NCBI RefSeq assembly: GCF_001043175.1
Contig: NZ_CP011494.1
Span: 1,612,001-1,676,000, forward strand
Length of the DNA stretch: 64,000 nucleotides
Source of the DNA: Marinobacter psychrophilus
GTDB lineage: Bacteria > Pseudomonadota > Gammaproteobacteria > Pseudomonadales > Oleiphilaceae
Direction: 5' to 3'
Shown: piece by piece, positions 39,649 to 46,900 of the stretch
Layout of the letters: every line of letters begins with the position of its first letter
Numbering within the stretch: the stretch's first letter is position 1
Notes under the pieces: model-generated
What the model saw: the letters and a program-made list of their open reading frames with translations, nothing else
What the model was told of the DNA's origin: nothing
Database searches by the model: none
Translations under genes and position numbers: made by a program

Positions 39649-40716
39649 ATGCACACGACTTCGAATTTTATTGAAAAACTGAGCATTCGTTTCCCAATTA
39701 TTCAGGCACCAATGGCTGGTGTGTCTACGCCGGAGTTGGCCGCCGCGGTGTCGAACGCGGGCGGGCTCGGTTCACTGGGGATTGGCGCCAGCACAATTGA
39801 CCAAGCTCGAAACATGATTGAACAGACGCGCCGGCTAACCGGACAGCCGTTCAATGTGAACGTTTTTTGCCACGCTCCCGCAAAGCGTGACCCTGTCAGA
39901 GAAAAAGCGTGGCTTGCGTATCTTGCTCCACTGTTCAGCGAAGCCGGGCTGGATACGCCCGATCAACTCGATGAAATTTATACATCATTCCTTGTCGACG
40001 ACGAACAATTCGAGATGCTGCTTGAGCTGCGTCCAGCTGTCGTCAGTTTTCATTTCGGCATACCTTCTGCTGACTGTATTGCCTGTTTGCGTGAGGCCGG
40101 TATTTACACTTTGGCAACGGCGACCAATCTTTACGAGGCAACACTGATCGAGCAAGCGGGAATAGATGCCATTGTTGCCCAGGGCACAGAAGCTGGCGGG
40201 CACAGAGGTATGTTCAACCCGGAGATAACGGATGAGTGTTTGAGTACGATGGTGCTCGTGAGGCTACTTGCGGCAAAAACGACACGCCCCATCATAGCGG
40301 CGGGCGGCATTATGGATGGCTATGCCATCCGCTCGATGTTGAGCCTTGGAGCAGTAGCTGCGCAGATGGGAACGGCGTTTGTTTTGTGCCCCGAATCTGC
40401 GGCCAATACCGCCTATCGCAAAAATCTGAAAGGCCAACGTGCAACGCAGACACGATTGACGGATGTCCTATCCGGCCGGCCGGCACGGGGAATGGTTAAT
40501 CGATTGGTTACCTTTGGCGAAGCAGACGGCAGCCCGTTTCCCGCGGATTACCCGCTGGCTTATGACGCGGCTAAACGACTTAATGGGGCAGCATCCAAAC
40601 TGGGAAACAACGAATTTGCGGCGCAATGGGCGGGGCAGGGAGCACCGTTGGCGCGTGAGCTACCGGCGTCGGATTTGATGAGAGTGCTGATGGCTGAAAC
40701 TCGAATCGAAGAGTAG
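39649..40716 (+). CDS. Nitronate monooxygenase (2-nitropropane dioxygenase-like)
   Basis: This FMN-dependent TIM-barrel enzyme oxidises propionate 3-nitronate and other alkyl nitronates, a detoxification role. In 355 residues: the opening PIIQAPMAGVSTPELAAAVS, GGLGSLG, the FMN motif GTEAGGHRG with the likely active-site His, and IIAAGGIMDG. AAGGA lies 7 bases before the ATG. The monooxygenase versus enoyl-reductase (FabK-like) activity of this superfamily cannot be separated fully by sequence. GTEAGGHRG favours NMO class I. Confidence 0.88.
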   Translation: MHTTSNFIEKLSIRFPIIQAPMAGVSTPELAAAVSNAGGLGSLGIGASTIDQARNMIEQTRRLTGQPFNVNVFCHAPAKRDPVREKAWLAYLAPLFSEAGLDTPDQLDEIYTSFLVDDEQFEMLLELRPAVVSFHFGIPSADCIACLREAGIYTLATATNLYEATLIEQAGIDAIVAQGTEAGGHRGMFNPEITDECLSTMVLVRLLAAKTTRPIIAAGGIMDGYAIRSMLSLGAVAAQMGTAFVLCPESAANTAYRKNLKGQRATQTRLTDVLSGRPARGMVNRLVTFGEADGSPFPADYPLAYDAAKRLNGAASKLGNNEFAAQWAGQGAPLARELPASDLMRVLMAETRIEE

Positions 40717-40733
40717 GCCTATCTCGATTTTGA

Positions 40734-40751
40734 TCGGGCTCTTAAGCCCGA
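40734..40751 (+). terminator. Weak hairpin terminator after the nitronate monooxygenase gene
   Basis: A 7-bp stem TCGGGCT/AGCCCGA with a CTTA loop is followed by a short T-containing stretch (GTTTAATT). Confidence 0.5.
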
Positions 40752-40850
40752 GTTTAATTGAAACTCAATAAGCTACAACACCTCAATTTTGTTCAATATA
40801 CGATGTTGCCGAGCGTGTCAGAATCTACTCCTGAATTGACCGGAGAGTGT

Positions 40851-41444
40851 ATGACTATGTCTTTGATTCTACCCATGTGCGCGTTTGCCTTAGCGGCATC
40901 CATTTCACCTGGGCCGGTAAATCTTGTGTGCCTGAGCAGTGGTACCCGCTACCCGGTTGCCACCGGCTTAACGTTTGTCACCGGTGCCACGCTGGGTTTT
41001 ATCGTGCTCTTCATTGCGGTAGGACTGGGTCTTTATTCACTGCTGACGATGGTGCCGGGGCTACAAAGTCTGTTGCGCTGGGCGGGTGTCGTATTTTTGC
41101 TTTATCTAAGCATCAAGTTAGCCTTAGACAGCGGTCAGTTGCCAAAGGCTGGCAGCAAAAAAGCACCGGGCTTCGCCGCGGGCGCCTTGATGCAGTGGCT
41201 GAACCCCAAGGCTTGGCTTGCTTCCGCTTCTGGGATTGGGGCATTTACCAACGCAAACGACCTGAGTCAAATTTTGCTATTTGCCGCCCTTTACCTGCCA
41301 ATTTGTTGGTTGTCACTGGCTAGCTGGGTTTACGCTGGTGCATTCCTGCGCCGATATGTTCAAAAGCCCGTCATCTTGATGACCATCAACCGCACACTGG
41401 CGTTATTACTTGCTGTCAGCTGCGTGTATCTTCTCGTTAGCTGA
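40851..41444 (+). CDS. LysE family translocator
   Basis: This inner-membrane amino-acid or metabolite exporter has about 197 residues and five to six hydrophobic helices. The family motif SISPGPVNLVCLSSGTR lies near the first helix, and LNPKAW is in the middle. ATG 40851 has GGAGAG directly upstream. An earlier in-frame ATG (40758) gives 31 unrelated residues. The 3' end overlaps the opposing AraC gene by 39 bases. The regulator may control this exporter, although it is convergent (inference). Confidence 0.87.
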   Translation: MTMSLILPMCAFALAASISPGPVNLVCLSSGTRYPVATGLTFVTGATLGFIVLFIAVGLGLYSLLTMVPGLQSLLRWAGVVFLLYLSIKLALDSGQLPKAGSKKAPGFAAGALMQWLNPKAWLASASGIGAFTNANDLSQILLFAALYLPICWLSLASWVYAGAFLRRYVQKPVILMTINRTLALLLAVSCVYLLVS

Positions 41445-42266
41445 ACCTAGACGGTACTGGTTTGGCGTTGCGGCCACTCTTCGCTTGAAGGCACGCTGAA
41501 AGTGAGGCTGATCAGAAAAACCTGCATTCAGGGCTACCTCGGCAATGGGCGTGCCTTTTTTTAGCTGACTCTGGCCAAGTTGCACGCGTCGATTCACCAG
41601 ATAGGCATGGGGCGTGAAACCGAATGCCTGTTTAAAGGAGCGAATCAAATGGCCCTCGCTAAAACCTGAAAGGGCGCATAGGGTCTCCAGCGAAACATCT
41701 TCTGTCGCATACTGATCTATATAGCGAGACAGCTGTGTTAAAACATCTGCGGTAGCCGGCTGCTGATTGATTGGCTGAGTGGCCAGCTCGTGCATGAGAC
41801 CTGACAGAAACGCCTCTAATTCTCCCTGTTTGTTCGTAACAGCAGACCGAGTATTCAAAAGGCAATCTGCGAGATGGCAGTAACGATCGAACCAGCGGTT
41901 ATCGGATAGCACAGCCGTGTGCAGATCCAGCCAGACTGGGGTAGGGAGTAAACCCGCCTGGAATCGCAGATTTGTTAACCACTGAGTATCGACATACATC
42001 ATCAGATACGACCATGAATGGTTATCTATCGGATTACACGCGTGTGCCCACTCTGGGTTCATTACAACCAGGTCTCCGGCACCGACCGCAAAGTTGTCGT
42101 TGCGATAACGAAACGTACTTTTGCCGTTAATAATTGCGCCAAGGGACCAATGCGGGTGGCTGTGGAGGGCATAACAGACATGGCGACCATCGGCGACCTT
42201 ACGCAGTTCTACGAAGGGTATGCGTTTGTCACGCCAGAAAACGGGAGAGAACGGCGGCGTTGTCAT
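41406..42266 (-). CDS. AraC family transcriptional regulator
   Basis: In 286 residues, an N-terminal cupin-like sensing domain (about 10-110; HSHPHWSLGAIINGKSTFRYR) precedes a C-terminal double helix-turn-helix (about 175-280). The AraC signature covers LETLCALSGFSEGHLIRSFKQAFG and FSDQPHFQRAFKRRVAATPNQYR in shortened forms. The final residues are encoded in the overlap with the LysE exporter gene. Ligand unknown. Confidence 0.9.
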   Translation of the reverse strand: MTTPPFSPVFWRDKRIPFVELRKVADGRHVCYALHSHPHWSLGAIINGKSTFRYRNDNFAVGAGDLVVMNPEWAHACNPIDNHSWSYLMMYVDTQWLTNLRFQAGLLPTPVWLDLHTAVLSDNRWFDRYCHLADCLLNTRSAVTNKQGELEAFLSGLMHELATQPINQQPATADVLTQLSRYIDQYATEDVSLETLCALSGFSEGHLIRSFKQAFGFTPHAYLVNRRVQLGQSQLKKGTPIAEVALNAGFSDQPHFQRAFKRRVAATPNQYRLGSANEKIHAADSK

Positions 42267-42399
42267 TGCTAGTCATCCTGATGAAGTCACAGACAACTTA
42301 TTTTACGCTTACGCTTTTTAAAAGAAAAACGGGGTCAATCTATTTTCCTGAGAAAACAATCGGCCCCGGCTTTTAAGGCTATTCACTGAACATTGACGG

Positions 42400-42714
42400 T
42401 TAGGCCTTCTGGACCCACGTCTGACACCAGCCGTTAACTTCTACGCTGTTTGCTGGGAACAAAGAGCAGCCGTTATTAGCTTCCAGGAAGAACATGCAGC
42501 TTGCGCAATGTTCACCTGCCGTATAAGCCGGGTGGCCGGCAGCCTCTTCGGCCACTTTAACGTAGTTCAATCCCTTGGCTTGGGGAGTTGTTGGGTCGAG
42601 CGGTGGGAGGCTTTGGGCGAAAGCACGCTGAGACAGAATGCCCATACCAAGAGGGAGGGCAGCCATACCAAGCAAACTGTGACGCATAAATTTACGACGA
42701 CTTTGATTAGCCAT
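42400..42714 (-). CDS. High-potential iron-sulfur protein (HiPIP)
   Basis: This periplasmic one-electron carrier has a [4Fe-4S] cluster. The 104 residues start with a Tat signal (SRRKFMRHSLLGMAALPLGM, cleavage near AFAQ). Tat export of a folded, cluster-bearing protein is expected. The four ligands are C70, C73, C83 and C97, in the order C-x2-C-x9-C-x13-C of the family. HiPIPs serve photosynthetic or respiratory chains, and no partner oxidase is in the window. Fur-like boxes lie 150-220 bases upstream. Confidence 0.93.
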   Translation of the reverse strand: MANQSRRKFMRHSLLGMAALPLGMGILSQRAFAQSLPPLDPTTPQAKGLNYVKVAEEAAGHPAYTAGEHCASCMFFLEANNGCSLFPANSVEVNGWCQTWVQKA

Positions 42715-43186
42715 AATAGTTCCTTATGTGTGTATATCTTAAGTATATTAAGTGGTTAGTAATAGTTACGGATAAGAATACGTTTCGAACGTAGAATAGA
42801 TCGAAATGAACCAATGTTCAATATGCACAACATTAAGGCGATACTCATCATGCCAAAGATAAATGATATTGATAATTAAAACGTTTATCAAATAACAATC
42901 ATTATCAAAAATTCGAAATGGTTATCATTATGTTCTAACGTTTCGCCTGCGTATCTTTAACGGCGCGCTGATAGTCAGGATGATTTCAGTAAAGGGTACT
43001 AAAAAACAAATCGCCGTTGCACCAACCTTTAGTAAAACAACATGCTGAGTTGCAACTAAGATGATATACATCGTATACATTATATAGTACCTAGGGAGGA
43101 GACTGCACTGCGGCTGACCGAGTCTGCTACTCGTAAAGAGTCTGGACAAACAGACAAAGACAGCCGCTACTAGTGCAACACTTGGT
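42715..43186. other. 472-base AT-rich gap upstream of HiPIP
   Basis: No convincing gene is seen. A minus-strand open frame of 98 codons (42928-43224) has no ribosome site and overlaps the next gene, so it is not called. The stretch 42860-42935 carries Fur-box-like sequence (listed separately). Confidence 0.5.
42865..42932 (-). promoter_or_regulatory. Cluster of three Fur-box-like sites
   Basis: Site 1 (42865-42883) starts GATATTGATAAT, matching 11 of the first 12 bases of the GATAATGATAATCATTATC consensus. Site 2 (42893-42907) is TAACAAT-C-ATTATCA, 12 of 14 in the 7-1-7 model. Site 3 (42914-42932, reverse) is CATAATGATAACCATTTCG, 14 of 19. Three adjacent near-matches make chance unlikely. 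The nearest downstream gene on the minus strand is the HiPIP. Confidence 0.6.
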
Positions 43187-44272
43187 TCAATGAATGCGCG
43201 CTTTCTTTCGTCTAGCGATGGCAAGCAAAACCAAACTTAAACTCAACAATAGGGGTGTTAGAGGCTCGGATACGCGGACCAAATTGTTGAAAGCGGTGGC
43301 TGCGCCATTTTTGCATCCGTCCACTCCCAATGTGGCATTTGCGCCTAAAGTGACATAATTTGTTGCTGAAAAAGCGCCGCCACAATAGTCACCTACGCCC
43401 AACATTACAGCACTGTCCCCGGCTGAAATGTAGCTCTTCGATAGAACAAGACCTCTGAATTCCGCTCCTGCGCCTAGTGTTGTGTAACCTTCGCCGGCCC
43501 CGACAGTTTTGTCGCCTAAAATATTCCAGATAATACTGCTCTCATCCGTTACGTTCAAAAGCCTTATATTTGCGAGCGCACCAAAGGTCATGTAGTTCGG
43601 GATGTTGAAAACCCAGGAGGAATCTACACCGTTACCATCAAGCGTGATGGTTGTGCTGGCAGCAACCGTTAGATAATCTGCGACACTGTAAATTCCAGCT
43701 CCGAGCAGTTCGTCGTTTGTCCCAAAACCGACTGCTAATTGCGTTCCTTTTCCCAAATCCTTGAGCGTTTGTTGGGCAGACGTAATATTTTCCGTCTGAC
43801 TGATTACTTCGGGAGCGCGATACCCAGGTTCCGACGTTCGGTCTTGCGTCACCGACACTACAGTAGCGGTAAGATCTATTCTTGTATCCGTTCCGCTCTC
43901 AACACTTCCCGCAACAACAGCCGAATTGCCAAAACTGGCGTAGGTTCCTGTTTTAATGTCGCCGCTGAGCCCGGCACCTGCGCCGGCACTTGTGTATGTT
44001 TCACTTTTAATATTGCCTTTGACTGCTCCCGAAGCGCCGACAGATGCGAAGGTTCCAGCCTCAATATTACCGCCAGCAATTGAACCCGCACCTGTTGATA
44101 TCGCGCCGGCGCTCTGCATATTGCCACCGACGGCCGCCAGTGCACCTACGATTATGTAAATGTTGGCATAAATCGACTGATTATTTAGCTCAGCATTTAA
44201 CAAGGGCATTGCTTGTGCGCTAGACGCTGAAGCGATGATCGAGACAAAGAGAAGTGATTTAGTGTGTTTCAT
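43187..44272 (-). CDS. Ice-binding-like (DUF3494) secreted protein with PEP-CTERM-like tail
   Basis: 361 residues. A signal peptide (to about AQA-21) comes first, then four or five degenerate repeats of about 19-20 residues (about 45-125; GGN-IEAGTFASVGASGAVKGN, SETYTSAGAGAGLSGD) that suggest a beta-solenoid. A region (about 185-325) follows with the ice-binding/DUF3494 pattern: GAGIYSVADYLTVA, TITLDGNG, SWVFNIPNYMTFGA, IIWNILGD, FRGLVLSKSYIS. The tail at 332-361 has SEP, a hydrophobic helix and RRKK, like PEP-CTERM sorting signals. The protein is probably surface-attached or released. Binding to ice is not proven, since many DUF3494 proteins are adhesins. Confidence 0.72.
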   Translation of the reverse strand: MKHTKSLLFVSIIASASSAQAMPLLNAELNNQSIYANIYIIVGALAAVGGNMQSAGAISTGAGSIAGGNIEAGTFASVGASGAVKGNIKSETYTSAGAGAGLSGDIKTGTYASFGNSAVVAGSVESGTDTRIDLTATVVSVTQDRTSEPGYRAPEVISQTENITSAQQTLKDLGKGTQLAVGFGTNDELLGAGIYSVADYLTVAASTTITLDGNGVDSSWVFNIPNYMTFGALANIRLLNVTDESSIIWNILGDKTVGAGEGYTTLGAGAEFRGLVLSKSYISAGDSAVMLGVGDYCGGAFSATNYVTLGANATLGVDGCKNGAATAFNNLVRVSEPLTPLLLSLSLVLLAIARRKKARIH

Positions 44273-44317
44273 TAAAATCCTTTTTCGTAATATCCATTAA
44301 AAAAATCGGACTGCAAG

Positions 44318-44500
44318 TTAAATCCATTTAGAACGAACATGAGCAACCGCTACGTTATAAGCAGTATTACCATCATTAGAGCCTTCGTTTGAGCTATTGC
44401 GCAAACAGAAGTACCAGCGCTTTTTCTTATGCTCTCTCGCTTGTCTGAGCCTGATCGGCGACCAACAATTGAGGCAGGCTGTTACTAAACCTATTCCAGA
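44318..44500 (-). pseudogene. Unidentified coding remnant
   Basis: An open minus-strand frame of about 60 codons without a start codon reads protein-like: ...LNCWSPIRLRQA, REHKKKRWYFCLRNSSNEGS and NDGNTAYNVAVAHVRSKWI, then stop. It follows an in-frame stop at 44501-44503. The family is not recognised. It may be the 3' end of a gene lost by deletion, or a dispersed repeat. Confidence 0.35.
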
Positions 44501-45006
44501 TCAGTAATCATTAACATTAACTTCAGCAACGGTAGAGTCAAAAAATCTGAGAGGAAAAATAAGTGCATTTATGAACTTAATAGAGCTATCGCCTGCTTGG
44601 CTCCAAAAAATATTGTCGTTCAGCTTGCCATTATATGTTGTGTCACTAAAAATCAATAATATAAGTTTTATGTAAAAGTCATCGACAATGAATGTGTAAA
44701 ATAAACTGACGTTATGTTGGTGTATCTGATTACGGTACGTCAGTATAGCTACTCCATCAAAAGTTGCTTCAGGCCGCCGGTTTCGGTGCGCTTGCTTTGA
44801 GAGGATTGGGGGCGAGGGTTGTCAGCAGGCATACGATTCTCTTCTTCTATTTATTTTATGCTCAAAAGTATAGAAGGAAATTCAGCAAATGAGTTGGTAA
44901 ATAGACGTCGGTTGCGTACTTAAAGCCGAGAAATATGGGGTTGCTGATCGTGTTTTTTGAGCTGTTCGTGTAAATTTGACGACGAATTACATCAAAGGGA
45001 AATTTT
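44501..45006. other. About 500-base gap without a recognisable gene
   Basis: This is AT-rich, low-coding sequence between the remnant and the CopD-like gene. No tRNA, terminator or repeat was recognised. The AAAGGGAAA ribosome site of the next gene is at its right end. Base use differs from the neighbouring core genes. Confidence 0.4.
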
Positions 45007-45462
45007 ATGGGTTTGGCTATTGCGTTGCATGCGTTATCCGCCGCTATTTGGGTTGGCGGTATGTTTTTTGCCTATATGGCGATGCGCCCGGCTGTGGGTG
45101 AGGTGATCGCAGCTGAACAACGTGGTGAACTTTGGTGTCAAACGCTCACCCGGTTTTTCCGCTGGGTTTGGTTGGCGATTGTACTTTTGCTCATCACCGG
45201 TTATTGGATGATTTTCAAAGGATTTGGTGGTATGGCTGGGGCCGGGTGGCACATTCATGCCATGCAGACGCTTGGCTTAATCATGATGTTGTTGTTTTTT
45301 CACCTCTACTTTGCCCCGTTCCGCCGTTTGAAACTGGCCGTTGCTGCTAACGATCCCCAGGAAGGTGGGCGTCAAGTCGGTAAAATTCGCCGACTCGTTG
45401 GCATTAACTTGATTATCGGGCTGGTCGTCGTGGCTGTTGGTTCTGCCGGGCGCTATCTGTAA
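45007..45462 (+). CDS. CopD family membrane protein
   Basis: This 151-residue inner-membrane protein has four hydrophobic helices. ALHALSAAIWVGGMFFAYMAMRP is the typical opening helix in shortened pattern. FFRWVWLAIVLLLITGYWM and HIHAMQTLGLIMMLLFFHLYF follow, with histidines that could bind copper or heme. CopD relatives take part in copper handling, but no other copper genes are nearby. A ribosome site AAAGGGAAA precedes the ATG. A small membrane-protein gene follows after 36 bases. Confidence 0.8.
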   Translation: MGLAIALHALSAAIWVGGMFFAYMAMRPAVGEVIAAEQRGELWCQTLTRFFRWVWLAIVLLLITGYWMIFKGFGGMAGAGWHIHAMQTLGLIMMLLFFHLYFAPFRRLKLAVAANDPQEGGRQVGKIRRLVGINLIIGLVVVAVGSAGRYL

Positions 45463-45498
45463 ACACAGACAAAAAAGGCTGAAAACAGTGACATTGTG

Positions 45499-45702
45499 AT
45501 GGACACCACACATCTAATTCTGGGGCTGATTTTTAGCTCCATTGGCGTCGGCTATTTCATTTACGGCCGCAAGCAATCGAATATCGTAACGCGATATTGT
45601 GGTATCGCGTTGGTTCTATACCCCTATCTGGTGACGAACACGCTTGCGCTGGTGGCGGTTGGTGTGGGGTTGATGCTGGTTCCAAGATTTTTTGAGATTT
45701 GA
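45499..45702 (+). CDS. Small two-helix membrane protein
   Basis: A 67-residue protein from ATG 45499; GTG 45496 directly before could also serve. It has two strongly hydrophobic segments (about 5-23 and 37-60) joined by a short basic loop YGRKQSNIVTRYCG. Similar short proteins are common in marine gammaproteobacteria and lack an assigned function. It is probably co-transcribed with the CopD-like gene. Confidence 0.7.
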   Translation: MDTTHLILGLIFSSIGVGYFIYGRKQSNIVTRYCGIALVLYPYLVTNTLALVAVGVGLMLVPRFFEI

Positions 45703-45726
45703 TCGAGGCTCACATATTGGTAAAAT

Positions 45727-46059
45727 TTAATGCGCAGTTGCGTTGGAAAACACATTAATAATAACCACCCCAGCCACAATAAGCCCCATCCCGAACGCGC
45801 TTGCCATGTCTAATTTCTGACCAAGCGCCAACCAGCCGATCAGTGATATCAGAACGATTCCCGAACCAGACCAGATGGCATAGGCTATGCCGACTGGAAT
45901 CGTTTTCAGGGTCAGCGACAGAAAATAGAAAGCGACGCCGTATCCGATAACCACCATCATACTGGGAAGTACTTTGGTAAAGCCTTCGCTCGACTTCAGG
46001 CTTGAGGTCGCAATCACTTCCGCAATAATAGCGATGCTTAGAAATAGCCAGTTTTTCAT
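45727..46059 (-). CDS. Small multidrug resistance (SMR) family exporter
   Basis: This 110-residue, four-helix proton-coupled exporter has the essential glutamate in helix 1 ([20 protein letters not shown]). The motif [20 protein letters not shown] in helix 3 is the EmrE/QacE signature. Members act as antiparallel dimers and export quaternary ammonium or guanidinium compounds. The SEGFT and IWSGSG variants favour the EmrE-type branch, but the substrate is uncertain. Confidence 0.9.
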   Translation of the reverse strand: MKNWLFLSIAIIAEVIATSSLKSSEGFTKVLPSMMVVIGYGVAFYFLSLTLKTIPVGIAYAIWSGSGIVLISLIGWLALGQKLDMASAFGMGLIVAGVVIINVFSNATAH

Positions 46060-46411
46060 TTAAATACTCTTTTCGAATACAGTGGATTAGAAAACCACTT
46101 GCAGGAGGCTGAAAAAACCAATTATTGTTTCAATTACCAGCGTTTTCTCAAAATAGCGGTCATCGCGTTTTACGTTATATTCATATTATCCAGGCGGTAT
46201 TTTATTCCATTAAAAAATGAATTTATCACGGTTTCTTTATCTCTGAATCCAAGTAACAGCCCTTTGCGAATGCTCTTACAGGAGACGACATCCAAAGCGT
46301 TACAGCCTATTACCAGGGCCTTAAACCAATGGTTTTCGCCATTACCCAGCAAGCGCCGGGGTGATCATGACAATTGAGGTGAAAACCTTGGGGTTACCAG
46401 CCGGTAAATAT
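46060..46411. other. About 350-base gap without a supported gene
   Basis: Two open frames (46099-46377 plus, 46170-46352 minus) lie opposite each other. Neither has a good ribosome site or a recognisable family. The minus frame (HWFKALVIGCNALDVVSC...) reads slightly more like protein and may be a remnant. Confidence 0.35.
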
Positions 46412-46446
46412 AAAACGCCGTCAATCACAACCGTTGACGGCGTTTT
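46412..46446 (-). terminator. Terminator of yajD
   Basis: A 13-bp perfect stem AAAACGCCGTCAA/TTGACGGCGTTTT with a 9-base loop lies 23 bases past the yajD stop. It has T-runs in both directions. Confidence 0.88.
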
Positions 46447-46469
46447 GCATTGGGCTTCAGCTATGGCTC

Positions 46470-46841
46470 TTAGCTTTTCTTTTCAAATGCTTCTTTCAGC
46501 CCAGCAAACGGATTGTGCGTAGCCGCCTCCCGCCTTTTTTCACCGCCGCCGCCGTAGCGCACGAAATCTTCGAATTTACTGTGTTCGTTGTCGTGGCAGT
46601 AAACGCACAATAATTCCCAGTTACTGCCATCGGGGGGATTGTTGTCGTGGTCATGGTCGCGGTGGTGCACCGTCAGTTCTCGCAAATTGGCGCGGGTAAA
46701 CTCACGGGTGCAGCGTCCGCATATCCACGGGTACATTTTTAACGATTTTTCGCGATAGCCGCCTTCGCGCTTCGCGATGTACTCACGCTGTTCAGCGAGA
46801 ATCTTATCCAGTTTGCTTGTATCGCCAACGTTCTGACTCAT
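46470..46841 (-). CDS. yajD: YajD family HNH nuclease
   Basis: A 123-residue protein with an HNH fold: zinc cysteines in CGRCTREF and CVYCHDNEH, and the catalytic region LTVHHRDHDHDNNPPDGSNW. It is close to E. coli YajD, whose biological role is unclear. No signal peptide is seen. It lies 59 bases downstream of the OsmC-YcaO gene and may be in its transcript. Confidence 0.9.
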   Translation of the reverse strand: MSQNVGDTSKLDKILAEQREYIAKREGGYREKSLKMYPWICGRCTREFTRANLRELTVHHRDHDHDNNPPDGSNWELLCVYCHDNEHSKFEDFVRYGGGGEKRREAATHNPFAGLKEAFEKKS

Positions 46842-46900
46842 CAGTGCTTCCCTCGGAAAGTAAATCTGCCCCGGTGTTCAGTTCCGGTTCTTTATGTCAT

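Noticed and set aside
42928..43224. Minus-strand open frame of 98 codons between the HiPIP and ice-binding-like genes
   Set aside because: It has no ribosome site, overlaps the end of the next gene and shows no recognisable family.
43820..44140. CRISPR-like or tandem DNA repeat
   Set aside because: The repeats are at the protein level, degenerate and in frame within the ice-binding-like gene; there are no constant-length spacers.
46099..46377. Plus-strand open frame of 92 codons near the SMR gene
   Set aside because: No ribosome site or family match; composition fits intergenic sequence, and a rival frame lies opposite.
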